This document shows, piece by piece, positions 21,601 through 33,699 of a DNA stretch of 64,000 nucleotides; within the stretch, counting starts at the first letter, position 1, and each line of letters opens with the position of its first letter. The position numbers and the translations under genes are program-made. The DNA is from Macrophomina tecta (Eukaryota > Ascomycota > Dothideomycetes > Botryosphaeriales > Botryosphaeriaceae): NCBI GenBank assembly GCA_024180945.1, contig JAKSGN010000002.1:62001-126000 (forward strand), written 5' to 3'. The notes under the pieces were generated by a model, which saw nothing but the letters and a program-made list of their open reading frames with translations, was not told the origin of the DNA and did no database searches.

Positions 21601-22560
21601 AAACGATATTCTTATATTTATCTAATTAGAGGCCTACTTAAAGAAGCTTTATAAATAGCTTACTAATACTAAATTAAAAGTATCGAACCTAGGTAAAGCT
21701 AAGGAGATTCTAGGCGTTAAAATAAAGTATTCTAAAAATAGCCTAGAACTAAACCAATATAGTTTTATTAATAAAATACTTAAGAAATTTAATAAAACTA
21801 GAATAAAACCTAGAAAAATATCTCTTTTCTTAGGTCTATTCTTAGAAAGACCTATAAAAGAAACTTCTAAAGAATTACTAAAGATCTACTAATAAGAAAT
21901 AGAGTCTCTTATATATTTAACTATATTTACCCGACCGGATCTAGCTTATTTAGTTAATTACTTAGCTAGATTTATAGCATTTCCTATACTAGAATACTAT
22001 AAAGCCCTTAGCTATCTATAGGGCTATATAAAAGAAATATAGAATTATAGCCTAAAACTAGATCTAGTTAATTAATTCGAACCCCTATTAAAGAAGGCTA
22101 TAGTAACTCGAATTAAAAGAATAATTTAACTAAAAAATTAACCTTAGGTTATATATTTACTATAGAATAAGGCTAAAATAAAATAGCACTAAGCTAGCTA
22201 TCTAAACTATAAAAAGCCATAGCTATAAGTAGCTACGAGGCCGAATATATAGTTTATAAAAAGATAGTAAAAAAACTTCTTTATATAAAGAATATTCTTA
22301 AAGAAATACCTTTCTATATTAAAAGCCTATTTAAACCGGTTAAATATATATATACGGATAGCTAATCGGCTATAGAACTAGCCGGTAATTTCTTATATTA
22401 TACTAGAACTAAATACATTAATATAAGGTACTATTTTATAAGAAACTATATAAATAAAGAAAAAATAAAACTTTACTACTTTTCTACTAAGTCTCTTATT
22501 ACCGACGGACTAACTAAGCTAATTAATAGTCCTAAATAGTAAAACCTTCTAAAGAATATT
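18609..22560 (+). pseudogene. Copia-C gag (end) and pol, RIP-degraded
   Basis: A nearly continuous plus frame is broken only by TAA/TAG. In order: a degenerate CCHC knuckle (about 19331-19385); the protease motif LDFGATIH (about 19549-19580, DSG changed to DFG); integrase with an HERLGY-type zinc region (about 19945) and a core where SDNG reads FNNK; the reverse transcriptase ALYGLK (about 21455-21475) and active site reading INDILIF, where the first Asp of the DD pair is Asn (about 21598-21620); and the RNase H end DGLTKLINSP (about 22504-22533). These Asp-to-Asn changes are what G-to-A RIP produces. The upstream gag lies at 15815-17027, before the inserted solo LTRs. It encodes no functional protein. 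Confidence 0.85.
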
Positions 22561-22777
22561 AGTCTTATAAAGTCCTAGTAATAGTCTTTATAAAAGACTA
22601 AAAGAAGACCTTATATATATCTAATAAGTAAATAATAGATTACTTACTATAAGTCTAATTATAAGGGTACTAAATTACTTATATTTACCTATATATACCA
22701 GTCCTAAATTATATAATAAACTAAATATAAAATTAAAATTATAAATTCCTTATAATACTTATAAAAGCTTAAGAAGA

Positions 22778-22988
22778 TATATTAAATATTAATAAGTAAA
22801 CTTATATAAGCGTAGCTTATTAATATATTACTATAGATATTAGAATACTACCTAAGGTATATAATAAATATATCTTAGAATTATAGTAGTAGTAAACTAC
22901 GGTAGTAAACTATAGTAGTAAACTAAGATAGTAAAATTTACTACCCTACTTTACTAACTAATAACTAAATAGGTATAGTCTCTTATTA
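22778..22988 (+). repeat. 3' LTR of Copia-C
   Basis: This is the partner of 15605-15814. It follows the end of pol by about 220 bp and a short purine tract. Confidence 0.8.
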
Positions 22989-25174
22989 TATTATTACTCT
23001 TTCTAGAAAAGGTTAGGTATATTATTAGATAGTATAGACTTTTAGAAAATTATAATAGTAGATAAGAAAGAATTATACGTAATATTAGAATAAGAATTAA
23101 TTAATAAATTAACTATAAAGATCTTATCTACTATAAACGAGTATACTCTATATACTATAGAAAATAGTAGTTATAATTACTAGCTATAACCGCAGTAATT
23201 CTAGTAATTAGGTTAAGTAGTTAGGCCTTAGCGTTATAACTATAATATTATTACTAAGTTATTAAGATAGTTATAGATATTTTATATCTTAGCTATATTA
23301 TACTAGTAGATTTAATTTTTTTTAGCTTAGTACTTTCTCTTCTTTTCTTTTTACTATATTATAATATTATTTCTCTTTTAGGTAGCTTTTAGTCTAAAAG
23401 CTTTTATAAGATAGTCTTTTTACTATTTTCTTTATTTTCTTAGTCGCGTATAATATTGTTAGTATAAATTCTTTATTATTATAACTAGGCTTAATATATT
23501 TACTCTTAGAAATACTCTACTAATATTCCCTATAGATACTATATAAAGTATAGAAAGCTAAGCTATATTCTTATAGATTTTTATTTAGTATATACTAGTT
23601 ATACCTTAGTAGATCGTACTTTTTATAATATAATAGTAAGTTCTCTAGATACTAAGTATAAATTATTCTTATAATTTTTTAATAGATTATTAATTAGTCT
23701 TCTAGTTTACTATCTAAATTAGGCTTATAAGGACTTACTTCGCTACCTTAAAGTAGCTGAAGATTAGGTAGCTATTAAAGAGACTAGGGCTAATACTACT
23801 ATAAAGGCTACTAATTGGGCTACTAAGGCTATAGCTATAGTAGTATATAAAGTATAAGTAGCTACTCGTTATTTTTAAAATACCTAGTAGAAGAAGTATT
23901 AATTATATTAGTTACTACGCTATATAAAGTATTAGAATACTTTTTTATTTACTTAAAAAATAGCTACCTTAGAAGAGAAGAAGCGATTAGAGTAAAAAAC
24001 TATAACTTAAAAGAAGCGGGAGCCTTAGAATATTCCCGCGGGTTTAGATAATAAGACTAGCTCGTCATGTTTATCTACTAAATCTCCGGGTAGTAGATAT
24101 ATACTTAGGTCTAGTAGTATACCTAAGAAGTTTCTTAATTATTATTAAGTAGCCTTAACCCCGCCTTCTAGGTTTATATTATAGAAGAATACTCTAGGTT
24201 TAGATAGTTAAAGTTTTATTAGTAGTATTTCTAAATAAGTGTTTTATAGTTAAAATAAGAGATAAGTTTTTATAAGAGTTTCTAAGAATTTCTAGTAGGG
24301 TCTATTTCTTTTTATTTAATAAGATATTTATATTAATTATTAATCTAGTCTCTATTAAGGATTTTTTCTACTAGCTATTCTCTATTAACGTTATTAGAAT
24401 ATATTTTAATTTTTAAATTAGGTTTAGTATTACTATATACGGGTTTAAGTAAGAAGATATAGAAAACTAAATATATATCTATTTATTCTAGTAATTTAAG
24501 TTTAAAAAAAATAGATAAAAGTTTTTTTTTAATTTAGTAGGGTTCAATTTTCTTATAGTTTAATTTATTATTTAATTATATAGTTTTAATATTTTTTTTT
24601 AAAAAGCTAAACTTTATTTCTCTTCTTTAGGGGCGGCGATGCCTAGTACCGTCTATTATAGTATATAGCTATTTAATATACGGTAAATTTAATATCTCGA
24701 GCTAGTTCTTAGTATAATTTATATAGTTAATCTACCCTAAGTATAGCTTTTTAGGCGAGTATTTTATAGATCTAGAATTCTCCAAAGGCGGTAGAGTCGA
24801 AACTATAATTAGTATAAAAGAATATAGTTTATATAGCTTCTATTAATATACTATTATATACATATTAGGCTAGCGGTAGAAGTTCGACCTAGTTATTTTA
24901 TTTATAGTTTAGATAGAATTTTAGGTACTACTCTAGTATCTAGTTAGTTTATTTCATTTATCTATTAGTTTATAGATATACTATTATTAATATCTTATAT
25001 TTAGTTCCTAGCTTATAGACTAAGGTTTACTAGAACTTAGCTCTAAATTATAGATTCTAGTCTATAATTAGTTTCTTAGATATTCTATAGTAGGCGAAAA
25101 TATATCTAAAAAAAAGATAGGTATAGCCCTCTACTTTAATTTTCTTATTATAAAGAATAAAGTATATTTATTTT
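22989..25174 (-). pseudogene. Gypsy-E: integrase C-terminus and chromodomain relic
   Basis: The minus strand from about 25000 to 24300 reads a Ty3/gypsy integrase tail (STAFGEF near 24780; ARDIKFTVY; SPPLKKRNKV near 24620) followed by a chromodomain-like block with LVEKILNRD and YKYLIK (about 24330-24390). Only TAA/TAG break the frame. The rest of the element would lie to the right, beyond Gypsy-D, which is inserted at 25175. Sequence 22989-24100 is AT-rich 3' material in which I see no defined LTR. It belongs to a different gypsy lineage from Gypsy-D and -A. Confidence 0.65.
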
Positions 25175-25969
25175 TATAACGGCGGCCTCTTCTACTAGGC
25201 TTTAGAGTTACCTAGTAGAGTTAAATAGCGGTAAGGTTTACCTTAAAGAATAAGAGAAGGATAAAGAATTAAAATAATAAATAGCGATTATATAATAGGT
25301 TAGCGTACGGTATGCGTTAGACTTATTATCTCTAATAAATCTATATTAAAATCTTAAGTTAACTACGAAGATTAAAATACTATCTAAGAAGTATATCTTT
25401 ATACTATAAAAAAGCTATAATAATCTAGGAATTAGAATAACTATTAGATTAGTTATAGTATTAGATTAATCTAAGAGTTAGATTAGTACTAAGGCTTCTA
25501 ATTCCTAAGTAGGCCTAGTAGATTCTATATAACTTAGGCGTTAATATCTATTTTTCGAAATTTAACTTCTTTTTTAATAAGTAGATAATATATTTACCTT
25601 TCTTTTATTCGTTCTTCGTACCTAAAAGTTAGTTTCTTAGGTTCTATCTTCTATCTTTAGTAAGGGTATATACTTCTATACTTACTACCCGGTTTAGCTA
25701 AGCGTACTTATATAACTAATTCTTTTTCTACGGGATTCTGCCCTTAGTATATCGCTACGCCGCGTAGGCGTTATTTTTATATAGGCTTCTATTATTATCT
25801 AGTCTAGGTTTATACGCGCCGTTCTCTCTTAAGGCTAGTTTTCCTATACGAGTATCTTAGTCGTGCGGCTCTATTATTTATAAAGGTTTCTAGCCCCTAT
25901 AGTACCTTTTCCCATATAGACTTCTAGCCTATAGAGTTATAAAGCCCTTATTTCTAAGAGTTTATAATA
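25175..25969 (-). repeat. 3' LTR of Gypsy-D (family G)
   Basis: This 795-bp LTR is antisense, starting tataacggcggcctcttc and ending tttataata. It is RIP-degraded but keeps CG-containing blocks of the pristine LTR. Confidence 0.85.
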
Positions 25970-26879
25970 CTATTTCCCTCTTTAAGAATCTTTAGTATAA
26001 AGATTTATTTATTTATTTATATCTTTTTAGGCTTTCTTTATCTCTTCGTTTCTCTTTATTATAAGTATTTTCTATAATACCTCCTAAGCGTAAGCGCGAC
26101 ATATAGTAAGCTAAGCGTAAGTATCTTAGCGTAAAGATTAATTCTTTATATAATTTTCTAGGTCTAAATATACTAATTTCTTATACTCGTTGTCTTTTGT
26201 TAGAGAAGAAAAGTAAGGCGATAATATATTATATTACTTTAGAATATTTATATTATAGTAAGTATACTTATTATAGTAATATCTATTATAATACTAGTAG
26301 TATGAAGAAGAATAACTATAAGTTTTTCTTATTTTTATTTAACTTATTTTAACTTTTTCCTTCTAGTTATTCGTTTAGAGCGTGCTATTATAAAGATTAC
26401 CGCGAATAAGATAGAGGTCTTAGATACTATTTCTAAGTTAATATTTAAGTTATGCGCTACTTTATCCCATTTAGAATATTCTTAGAAATAGAACGTCTTA
26501 CTATAATACTATAGTAGCTTAATACTAAATAAGAAGATGTAGTTTATTAAGAATCTTAAGAAGCTAGATTATTTAGAAGCGGCTCGCGAGGCTAGAAATT
26601 CTATTAATTCTAAAAACGCTAGGGAGAATTGATAAGTAAAGTATTTACGTAGTAATATCTTAGCTAATATTATTATAGGTCTATTCTAGTCTATTAGTTC
26701 TTTTAGTGCTAGCTCTAGTACTACGCTACTTAAGAATCCCGAGCTAGTAAATTAGGTGCGGTAGTCTTTATTTTCTAATTTTAATTTTAGGTCCTTTATA
26801 TATAACGAGTCGGCGATATTAGTTAATCTAGATTTCGGCGATAGAACTTATTAATAAGTTCTTAGTAGTTATAGAGTTT

Positions 26880-29800
26880 TAATAGCTTTTAGGTATTATT
26901 CTAATCTCTCTTCTATTTAAGGAGGTATCTAAACTAATTATTAATATAGCTATTATCTAGGACTTATTCTACGTTCTAATCTTTATTTTTATTAGTATTT
27001 AAATTCTTTAGTATAATTTCTTCTATTTAGCGTAGTAGCGTAGCGTCTTAAGGTACTAGTTTAAATAGGGTGATATAAAATACTAGGTATATTTATATAG
27101 TATCTAGTAGTCTAAGGTAGAAATTAATCTTTTTAATTTATTTCTTAATTTTAAAGAAACTAACTTTTTTAAAGTCTAATTTTTTACTTAGTTAGTTATT
27201 CTTTTTTTATTTAAAATTTTTATTAAGAAGATAAACTTTATCTCTTCTTTTAAGCTTTAGTACCTTCTAGTACTATTTATTATAGTATTTACCTATTTAT
27301 AGGGCTATAAATTCGAGGTCTAGATATAGTTATATATAGAGTATCTTTAGCTAGTCTACTTTAAGAATTTTTTTTAAGCTAATAACTTACTTAGTATTAG
27401 ATATTTATAGGCTATTAGCTCGTACCCGTAGTTAGCGTAGAATAGGGATTTCTATATAGCGGACGCCTTTAAGCTATTATATGTAAATTATATAAGCGGT
27501 AGTAGCTTAATCTAGTTATCTTATACATAGTTAAGGTAGTAGTGTAGATATTATTCTAGTATTTAATTTATTTATTTTATTTATCTATCTATTTAAGGGT
27601 ATACTATAGTTAAAAGATTATACTTAGCTTTAAGCTATTAAGTAAGGCTTTACTAAAATTAGAATATAAATAATTAATTCTTATTTAATATAAGCTCTTC
27701 TAGTAATCTATAGTTACTAAAAATTATTTTTAGAAATATATAGGCGAGTTCTTTCGTATTTACTAATTTAAGATATAGTAAATAGTATATATACTTTATT
27801 ATTCTATTTACGATAACTAGGATTAAGTTATACTTAATCTTAGTAAGCGATTCTTTTAACTTAGGTAGATTCGTAATAAAGTCTAGCGAGATAGATTACT
27901 AAGAGCGCTTTAATACTAGTAGTAGTTAAAGTAATCTATAAAGTATATATCTCGCGGTCTTACTTCTAATATATAAATTATATTATAAGACTATTCTTTA
28001 TATAGTTCTTCTAAGTTCTAGAAAGTAGTAGCTTCTTATAATTTATTTTATTATCTTATCTATTTCTTAATAACCGTATACTAGGACTTTATATATATCT
28101 TTTATAAGTTCTTCTTATAGTTTAACCAGAACGTAGACTAATTCTAAAAATAGAATTATACTATCTATATTTTTAGTTACTTAGGAGTCATCTTTAAGTT
28201 CTTTAATTTTTTAAGCTATTATATTATCTACATAGGCCTCTTAGATTTTATACTCCTATTTATTACCTTTAAGGTATATCGCTAGGGCGAGTAGTCTAAC
28301 TAAAATAAGTAAGTTATTCGGTTCTTTCTTAAGCTATATTCATTTAATACTATAAATAGCGATAATCTAGCGGCTATAATTAGCGGGTATAAAAGACCCG
28401 TCTTTCTATATATTAAGTATTATAGGTTATAGACCTAGCTTTTTCTTAATATAGTCGGCTTATCTACTTAGCGCGTTTATATAAGCATTCTTAGATCCCT
28501 TTTTATAGATAATTTTTATATTATATAACGCTAGTTCTTCGGCCTACTTAATCTATCATTAATTTAGTTTCTTAGTAGTAGTAAAGTGCGATAGGTTCTT
28601 ATAGTCATAGTATATTATAATTTAATATTTAGCTTTTTAAGATAGTATCTCTATTCCTTAAAGAATATAATAATAGCTAAAAACTCTTTATTATAAACAT
28701 TATAGTTCTTTTTAAGACCCATTATCTTCCTTAAATAAAAGATAATAAAATATAGTCTAACCTACTCATCTAGCTAGCTAAGAACTACTCTAATAGCATA
28801 GTCAAAGGCGTTAGTTTTAACCATAATAAATAAATTAGAGTTATAAATACCTAAAACTAGGACTTTTATAAATATATACTTTAGTAAGTTAAAGGCTATT
28901 TATTATCTTTCTTTTTATATAAACCCGTATTTCTTCTTATTAGGTCTATAAGAGGTATAAATACCTTTATATAATTTAGAATAAACTTTTAGTAAAAGTT
29001 AATAAATCTAAAAAAAAATTATACTTCTCTAATAGTTTTTAATATAGGCTAGTTTTTAATTACGTCTAGTTTCTTCCCATCTATACTAACGTATCCAGGG
29101 GTAAGAATAAAACCTAGAAATTTAATATACTATATAATTTATTTATACTTATCTAGCACGATTTATAAGTCTCTTCCTCTTAGTACTTCTAGAATCTTTT
29201 ATATATAGTTCTTATATTCTTCTAAGGTTTTAAAGTAGATAATAATATCATCTAAGTACACTATATAAAATACATCTAGATAGAATTATAGCGTATTATT
29301 TATAAGACTCTAGAAAATTACTAAAACATTTATTAGTCTAAATAGTATAATCATATATTTAAAATATCTAAGTTATATTTAGAACATAGTTTTCTATTCT
29401 TCTCCTTTCTTTATTTAAACGAGGTAGTAGCCCTTATAAAAATCAAGCTTTATAAAGTATTTCACATTCTAAAACTTATTCTAGAGTTCATCAATTCTAG
29501 AAAGAGAATAATAGTTTTTTATTATTATATTATTTAATTACTAATAGTTTATATATAGGCGTAGTTCGCTATTTTTCTTCGAGACGAATAGAATAAAATA
29601 GCCGGCTAATAAGAATAAGAGCTAAATATATTCGCATTTTATATTCTTCTTAAGGTATTTTCTTAAAGCCTCTAGCTAGGCTCGAGAAAGCGAATAAATA
29701 GGTTTAAATATAAAATATACTCCTAGAATAAAGAATATCTTATAATTCTAAGATTAGTATTTTAATAATAATTCTTTTTCTTATTTTTTATAGAGATCTA

Positions 29801-32500
29801 CGAATTTCTAAAAGTTTTTTTAATACATTCTATATTTCTAGTAGAAGTACTACTTTATTAGTAATAGACCTTATAATTTTATTAAGGTCTACATTAACCT
29901 TAGCTACTAAAATACTCTATTTAATAATATCCGTCTATACATAAGTAGATAAATTATATTTTCTATAAATTTTCTAAAAATAGTCTTCTTTAACTAGCTT
30001 TAGAACGTTATTATTCTTCTAGTAAAGGCTCTATATTATACGAGTAAGAATTTTCTACTTAATTTTCTTATTTTAATAAAGTATATATATCTTCTCTTCT
30101 TAGTATCTTATACGGTTAAATACGTTTATTAAGATTTTCTAAATATCTATAGAGTTTTTCTTAGTTATTAGTATTCTTTTAGTAGTTACTAGATATCTAG
30201 TATATTTCTTATTTAGAAAGGTAACTATTCTTTTCTTCTATTAGATATATAGTTTATAAGTTTTAAACTATAGAATTTCTAGAATAATATTATATTCTAG
30301 TATAAAAATTACATCAAACATAATCTTCTCTATATACTTCTTAATAGTAAGCTTTACAAGTTCTATTTTAATCTAAATCTATTCTTTATTATATAAGACA
30401 GCTAACCTATCTACTATTTTTAGTAAGTAGAAATAGTCTTTCCTTATAAGTTAAATATTATTTTAAATAGCGAAGATAAACTAATAAAATTACCCTCTAC
30501 TCCGCTATTAAGTATAGCTATCGCGGTTCATTTATAGATAGTTACTAGTATTCTAAGAACTTTTCCTAAGATATGTATTTTATTTAATATATATAAAACC
30601 TAGTTAAGAGACCTATTTAATAGCCCTTTCTAAGATCTCTAGCTAAGAAGGCTATTTAGTTTTTTAATAAGTAGCAGCTTACTATTTTCTCGTAGAAGTA
30701 GAAGTTCTAGTTTTTAGCTAAGATTAATAATTTCTTCTACTATATCTAGTATTTATATCTAATACGGCGCCTCTAATAGATTCGGTTATTTTAGACCTAG
30801 TATTTAAAGATAGATATAGTATATTTCTTCTTTAAAATCTATTATAGGGTATTTTATATCTTTATTACTATTTCGTATATACTAAGAATAAGTACTATAT
30901 TTTATAAGTATATAAGGTTTTATTATTACTATACTTTTTAAGTCTTGCTTTTAAGCTAGATCGCTACTTTATTAGCTAAAACGAGAGATAATTCTTTCTA
31001 GAAGTATTATATACTATCTTTATAGAATTAAGAGCTAAGCTTCCCGTTTTTTATTTAGTATTACTAAGGTAGTAGATCTATTCTTAATCTAAAAGTCTAG
31101 TTAATTATAGGAGTAAGACTAGCTTTAACGCGTCTCGTATCTCTATATTAGTTTAGATATTTTATAATTTAGTTAAGTATAGCTTAATTCTACTATTACT
31201 CTATATTCTCTACTTTACTAAATTTAAATATACTATTATAAAGCTCGTCTATATCGCTATTAACTAGCTCATTATCATAGAAAAAGTTATTAATTAAATT
31301 ATTAATTTCTAGTACTTTCTTATTACGCGTAGCTAGGTTTAGCTATTACAGCTTAGAGAAATACTACTTAGTAGCTTATTTATCACTTTAGTAGATTATA
31401 TAGTTATTATTATAGTAGATAGTCTAACTTATAGCCATATAGTTAACTTCTTTACTTAGAATAAACATAAAGCGGGGTTCCTCTTCTTCTTAAGTAGCAA
31501 CAGCGGTAGTCTTATTAATTTTATTTTATTATAGATAGTAGTACTAGGGGTTTTACTTATCTCTATAGTAAATATAAAGTTCTTTATTAAAGTATTTCGT
31601 TTCTTACTTTATCTACTAGCGTTAAAGTTATTATTCGTATTTATTATTCTTATTATTTTATTAGATAGCGTTTAGCTCTATAGCGTTACCTTTTTCTTAC
31701 GTATAGTATAGCTATAAGAAACGTAAGATATTAGCTCTATAGTTTTTCTTATACTTCTCTAATTAGCACTTAAAGAGGTGGTTATTATATTTAATAGCTA
31801 GCTTAATAAGTTTATCTAGGGTCTTAGAGTCGTCTTATATTATAAGTTAATTTTTAACCCTCTTTTTAAGTCCTCGGTAGTAGTAGTCTATAAGGGCACG
31901 GTTAGACTAATTATCTAAATATATAGCGGCTTTTTAAAACTCTATAGTATAGTCTACTACTAAGGTCTTTTAGTAGATATTTATAACGACTTATTAGGTC
32001 TTATTAACTTTATTAAGGTCTCTAAAGCTCTACTTAATCTAAGTTATAAAGTACTTATAGCTACTAAAGACCTTCTTAGTATTTTTTTTATATATCTCTA
32101 GTTCTTTCTCTATTCAGTCTCTAAGGTAGGACTCAAACTACTATACTATAGTATTACAAAGATAGATAGTAGCGAATATTATCTTTTTATTATCAATAGA
32201 AAAGTCTCAAGAGTTAAAAAAAAAGTATAAATTAAATTATAAAAGAAAAATTTAGAGCTTTTTTTAGTTACTATAAAATAGATCTAGTTTAGCCATTTTC
32301 ATACTTCTATTAGAGGGTTAAGTCACTATAGATATTAGAATATATACTAGCACCAAAGTATAGATAGCTAAAATAGCTTAGTTATAAAGTTCATCTATCT
32401 ATTAGTAAAGCTAGATATTCTTATTAGTTTACTTCTAGAGTTATTCACGAAGTTCGCTAATCTAGCCTTATATATCTTAGATAACCTAAAAGAAATCAGC
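26880..32500 (-). pseudogene. Gypsy-D gag-pol, RIP-degraded
   Basis: The minus strand encodes, right to left, gag, then reverse transcriptase with LDFYKGYYLV and an intact YLDDIIIY active-site motif (about 29237-29262), RNase H, integrase and a chromodomain-like end near 26900. It matches Gypsy-A along its length; for example 27170-27300 is the reverse complement of 62180-62290. Stops are TAA/TAG at Trp/Gln positions. It is less purely AT in 28500-29500, where some CA/TG remains. Confidence 0.8.
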
Positions 32501-32647
32501 TATAATTAGCTATAGAAAACTATTATTATTTATATCTACATTATTTATTATATTACTTAGTTAGTATTAAGTATTAAATAATACTATCTTATTATTAAGT
32601 ATTTCTCTTCTTAAAACTACCTTTTCTTATAAAAATAGTAGTTAAAG

Positions 32648-32840
32648 TATAACAACAGCCTCTTCTACTAGGCTTTAGAGTTATCTAGTAAAATTAGATA
32701 GCGATAAGGTTTATCTTAAAAAATAAAAGAAGAATAAAGAATTAGAATAATAAATAGTAATTACATAATAGATTAGTACGCGGTATATATTAGACTTATT
32801 ATTTTTAATAAGTTTATATTAAAATCTTAAGTTAATTATA
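32648..32840 (-). repeat. Partial 5' LTR of Gypsy-D
   Basis: It begins tataacaacagcctcttc and follows the antisense G LTR to ttaagttaattata, where the Gypsy-A LTR starts. Its internal neighbour (32590-32647) is the reverse complement of the sequence just after the Gypsy-A 5' LTR. Confidence 0.85.
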
Positions 32841-33629
32841 TATTACGAATCCTAGGATATAAGGGCTTTATAATTCTATAAGCGAAAAGCCCGTATAAAA
32901 AAAGATACTATAGAGGCTAAAAATCTATAAAAATAATAAAGCCGTACTACTAGTATGCCTATATAGAAAAACTAGCCTTAAGAAAAGATAGCGCGTACAA
33001 GCCTAAATAAGATAGTAATAAAAGCCCGTATAAAAGTAATACCTACGTAGTATAGTAAGACTATAGAAATACTAATTAGATTAAACTCTCGTAGAAGAAG
33101 AATACCTATAAGAGAGAGATTATAAATTCTAAAAACTAACTTTAGACTAGAGAAACGAATAAAATAAAGTTAAATAACTAGTATAGTCTAAAAAATAATA
33201 GTCTAGTAGTAGAATATTTTCTTAACCGATATAAGAAGTTAAATTCTAGAAAATAGATATTAGCGCCTAAGTTACGTACGGTCTATCTAATCTACTTATA
33301 GATTAAAAGCCTTAGTAAAGATTTAACTCTTAAAATAATCTAATACTACGACTAATCTAATAGTCGTCTTAATCTATAGATTAGTATAGCTTTTTTATAG
33401 TATATAGATATACTTCTTAGATAGTACTTTAATCTTTATAGTTAACTTAAGATTCTAATATAGACTTATTAGAGATAATAAGTCTAACGCGTACTATATA
33501 CTAGCCTATTATATAATTACTATTTATTATTTTAATCTTTTATTCTTCTCTTATTCTTTAAGGTAAATCTTATCGCTATCTAATCTTACTAGATAACTCT
33601 AAAGCCTAGTAGAAGAGGCCGTTGTTATA
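32841..33629 (+). repeat. 5' LTR of Gypsy-A (family G)
   Basis: This 789-bp LTR runs from tattacgaatcctagg to gccgttgttata, sense orientation, RIP-degraded. Confidence 0.9.
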
Positions 33630-33699
33630 CTTTAACTACTATCTTTATAAGAAAAGGTAGTTCCAAGAAGAGAAATACTTAACGATAAAATAATATTAT

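Larger units (their letters stand above)
15605..22988 (+). mobile_element. Copia-C: Ty1/copia element with both LTRs
   Basis: LTRs of about 210 bp lie at 15605-15814 and 22778-22988, sharing tatattaaatattaataagta at the start and ggtatag near the end. The polypurine run aagaaga precedes the 3' LTR. The interior reads gag-pol on the plus strand, interrupted by the solo-LTR pair 17033-18603. No matching target duplication was found; the two flanks belong to different elements. Confidence 0.85.
25175..32840 (-). mobile_element. Gypsy-D: antisense Ty3/gypsy element, 5' LTR split
   Basis: The 3' LTR (25175-25969) is on the left, preceded in the sense direction by the purine tract aaagagggaaatag. 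The interior runs leftward. Only the last 193 bp of the 5' LTR (32648-32840) remain before Gypsy-A interrupts it; the rest should lie past the window. It is the same family as Gypsy-A. Confidence 0.85.
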
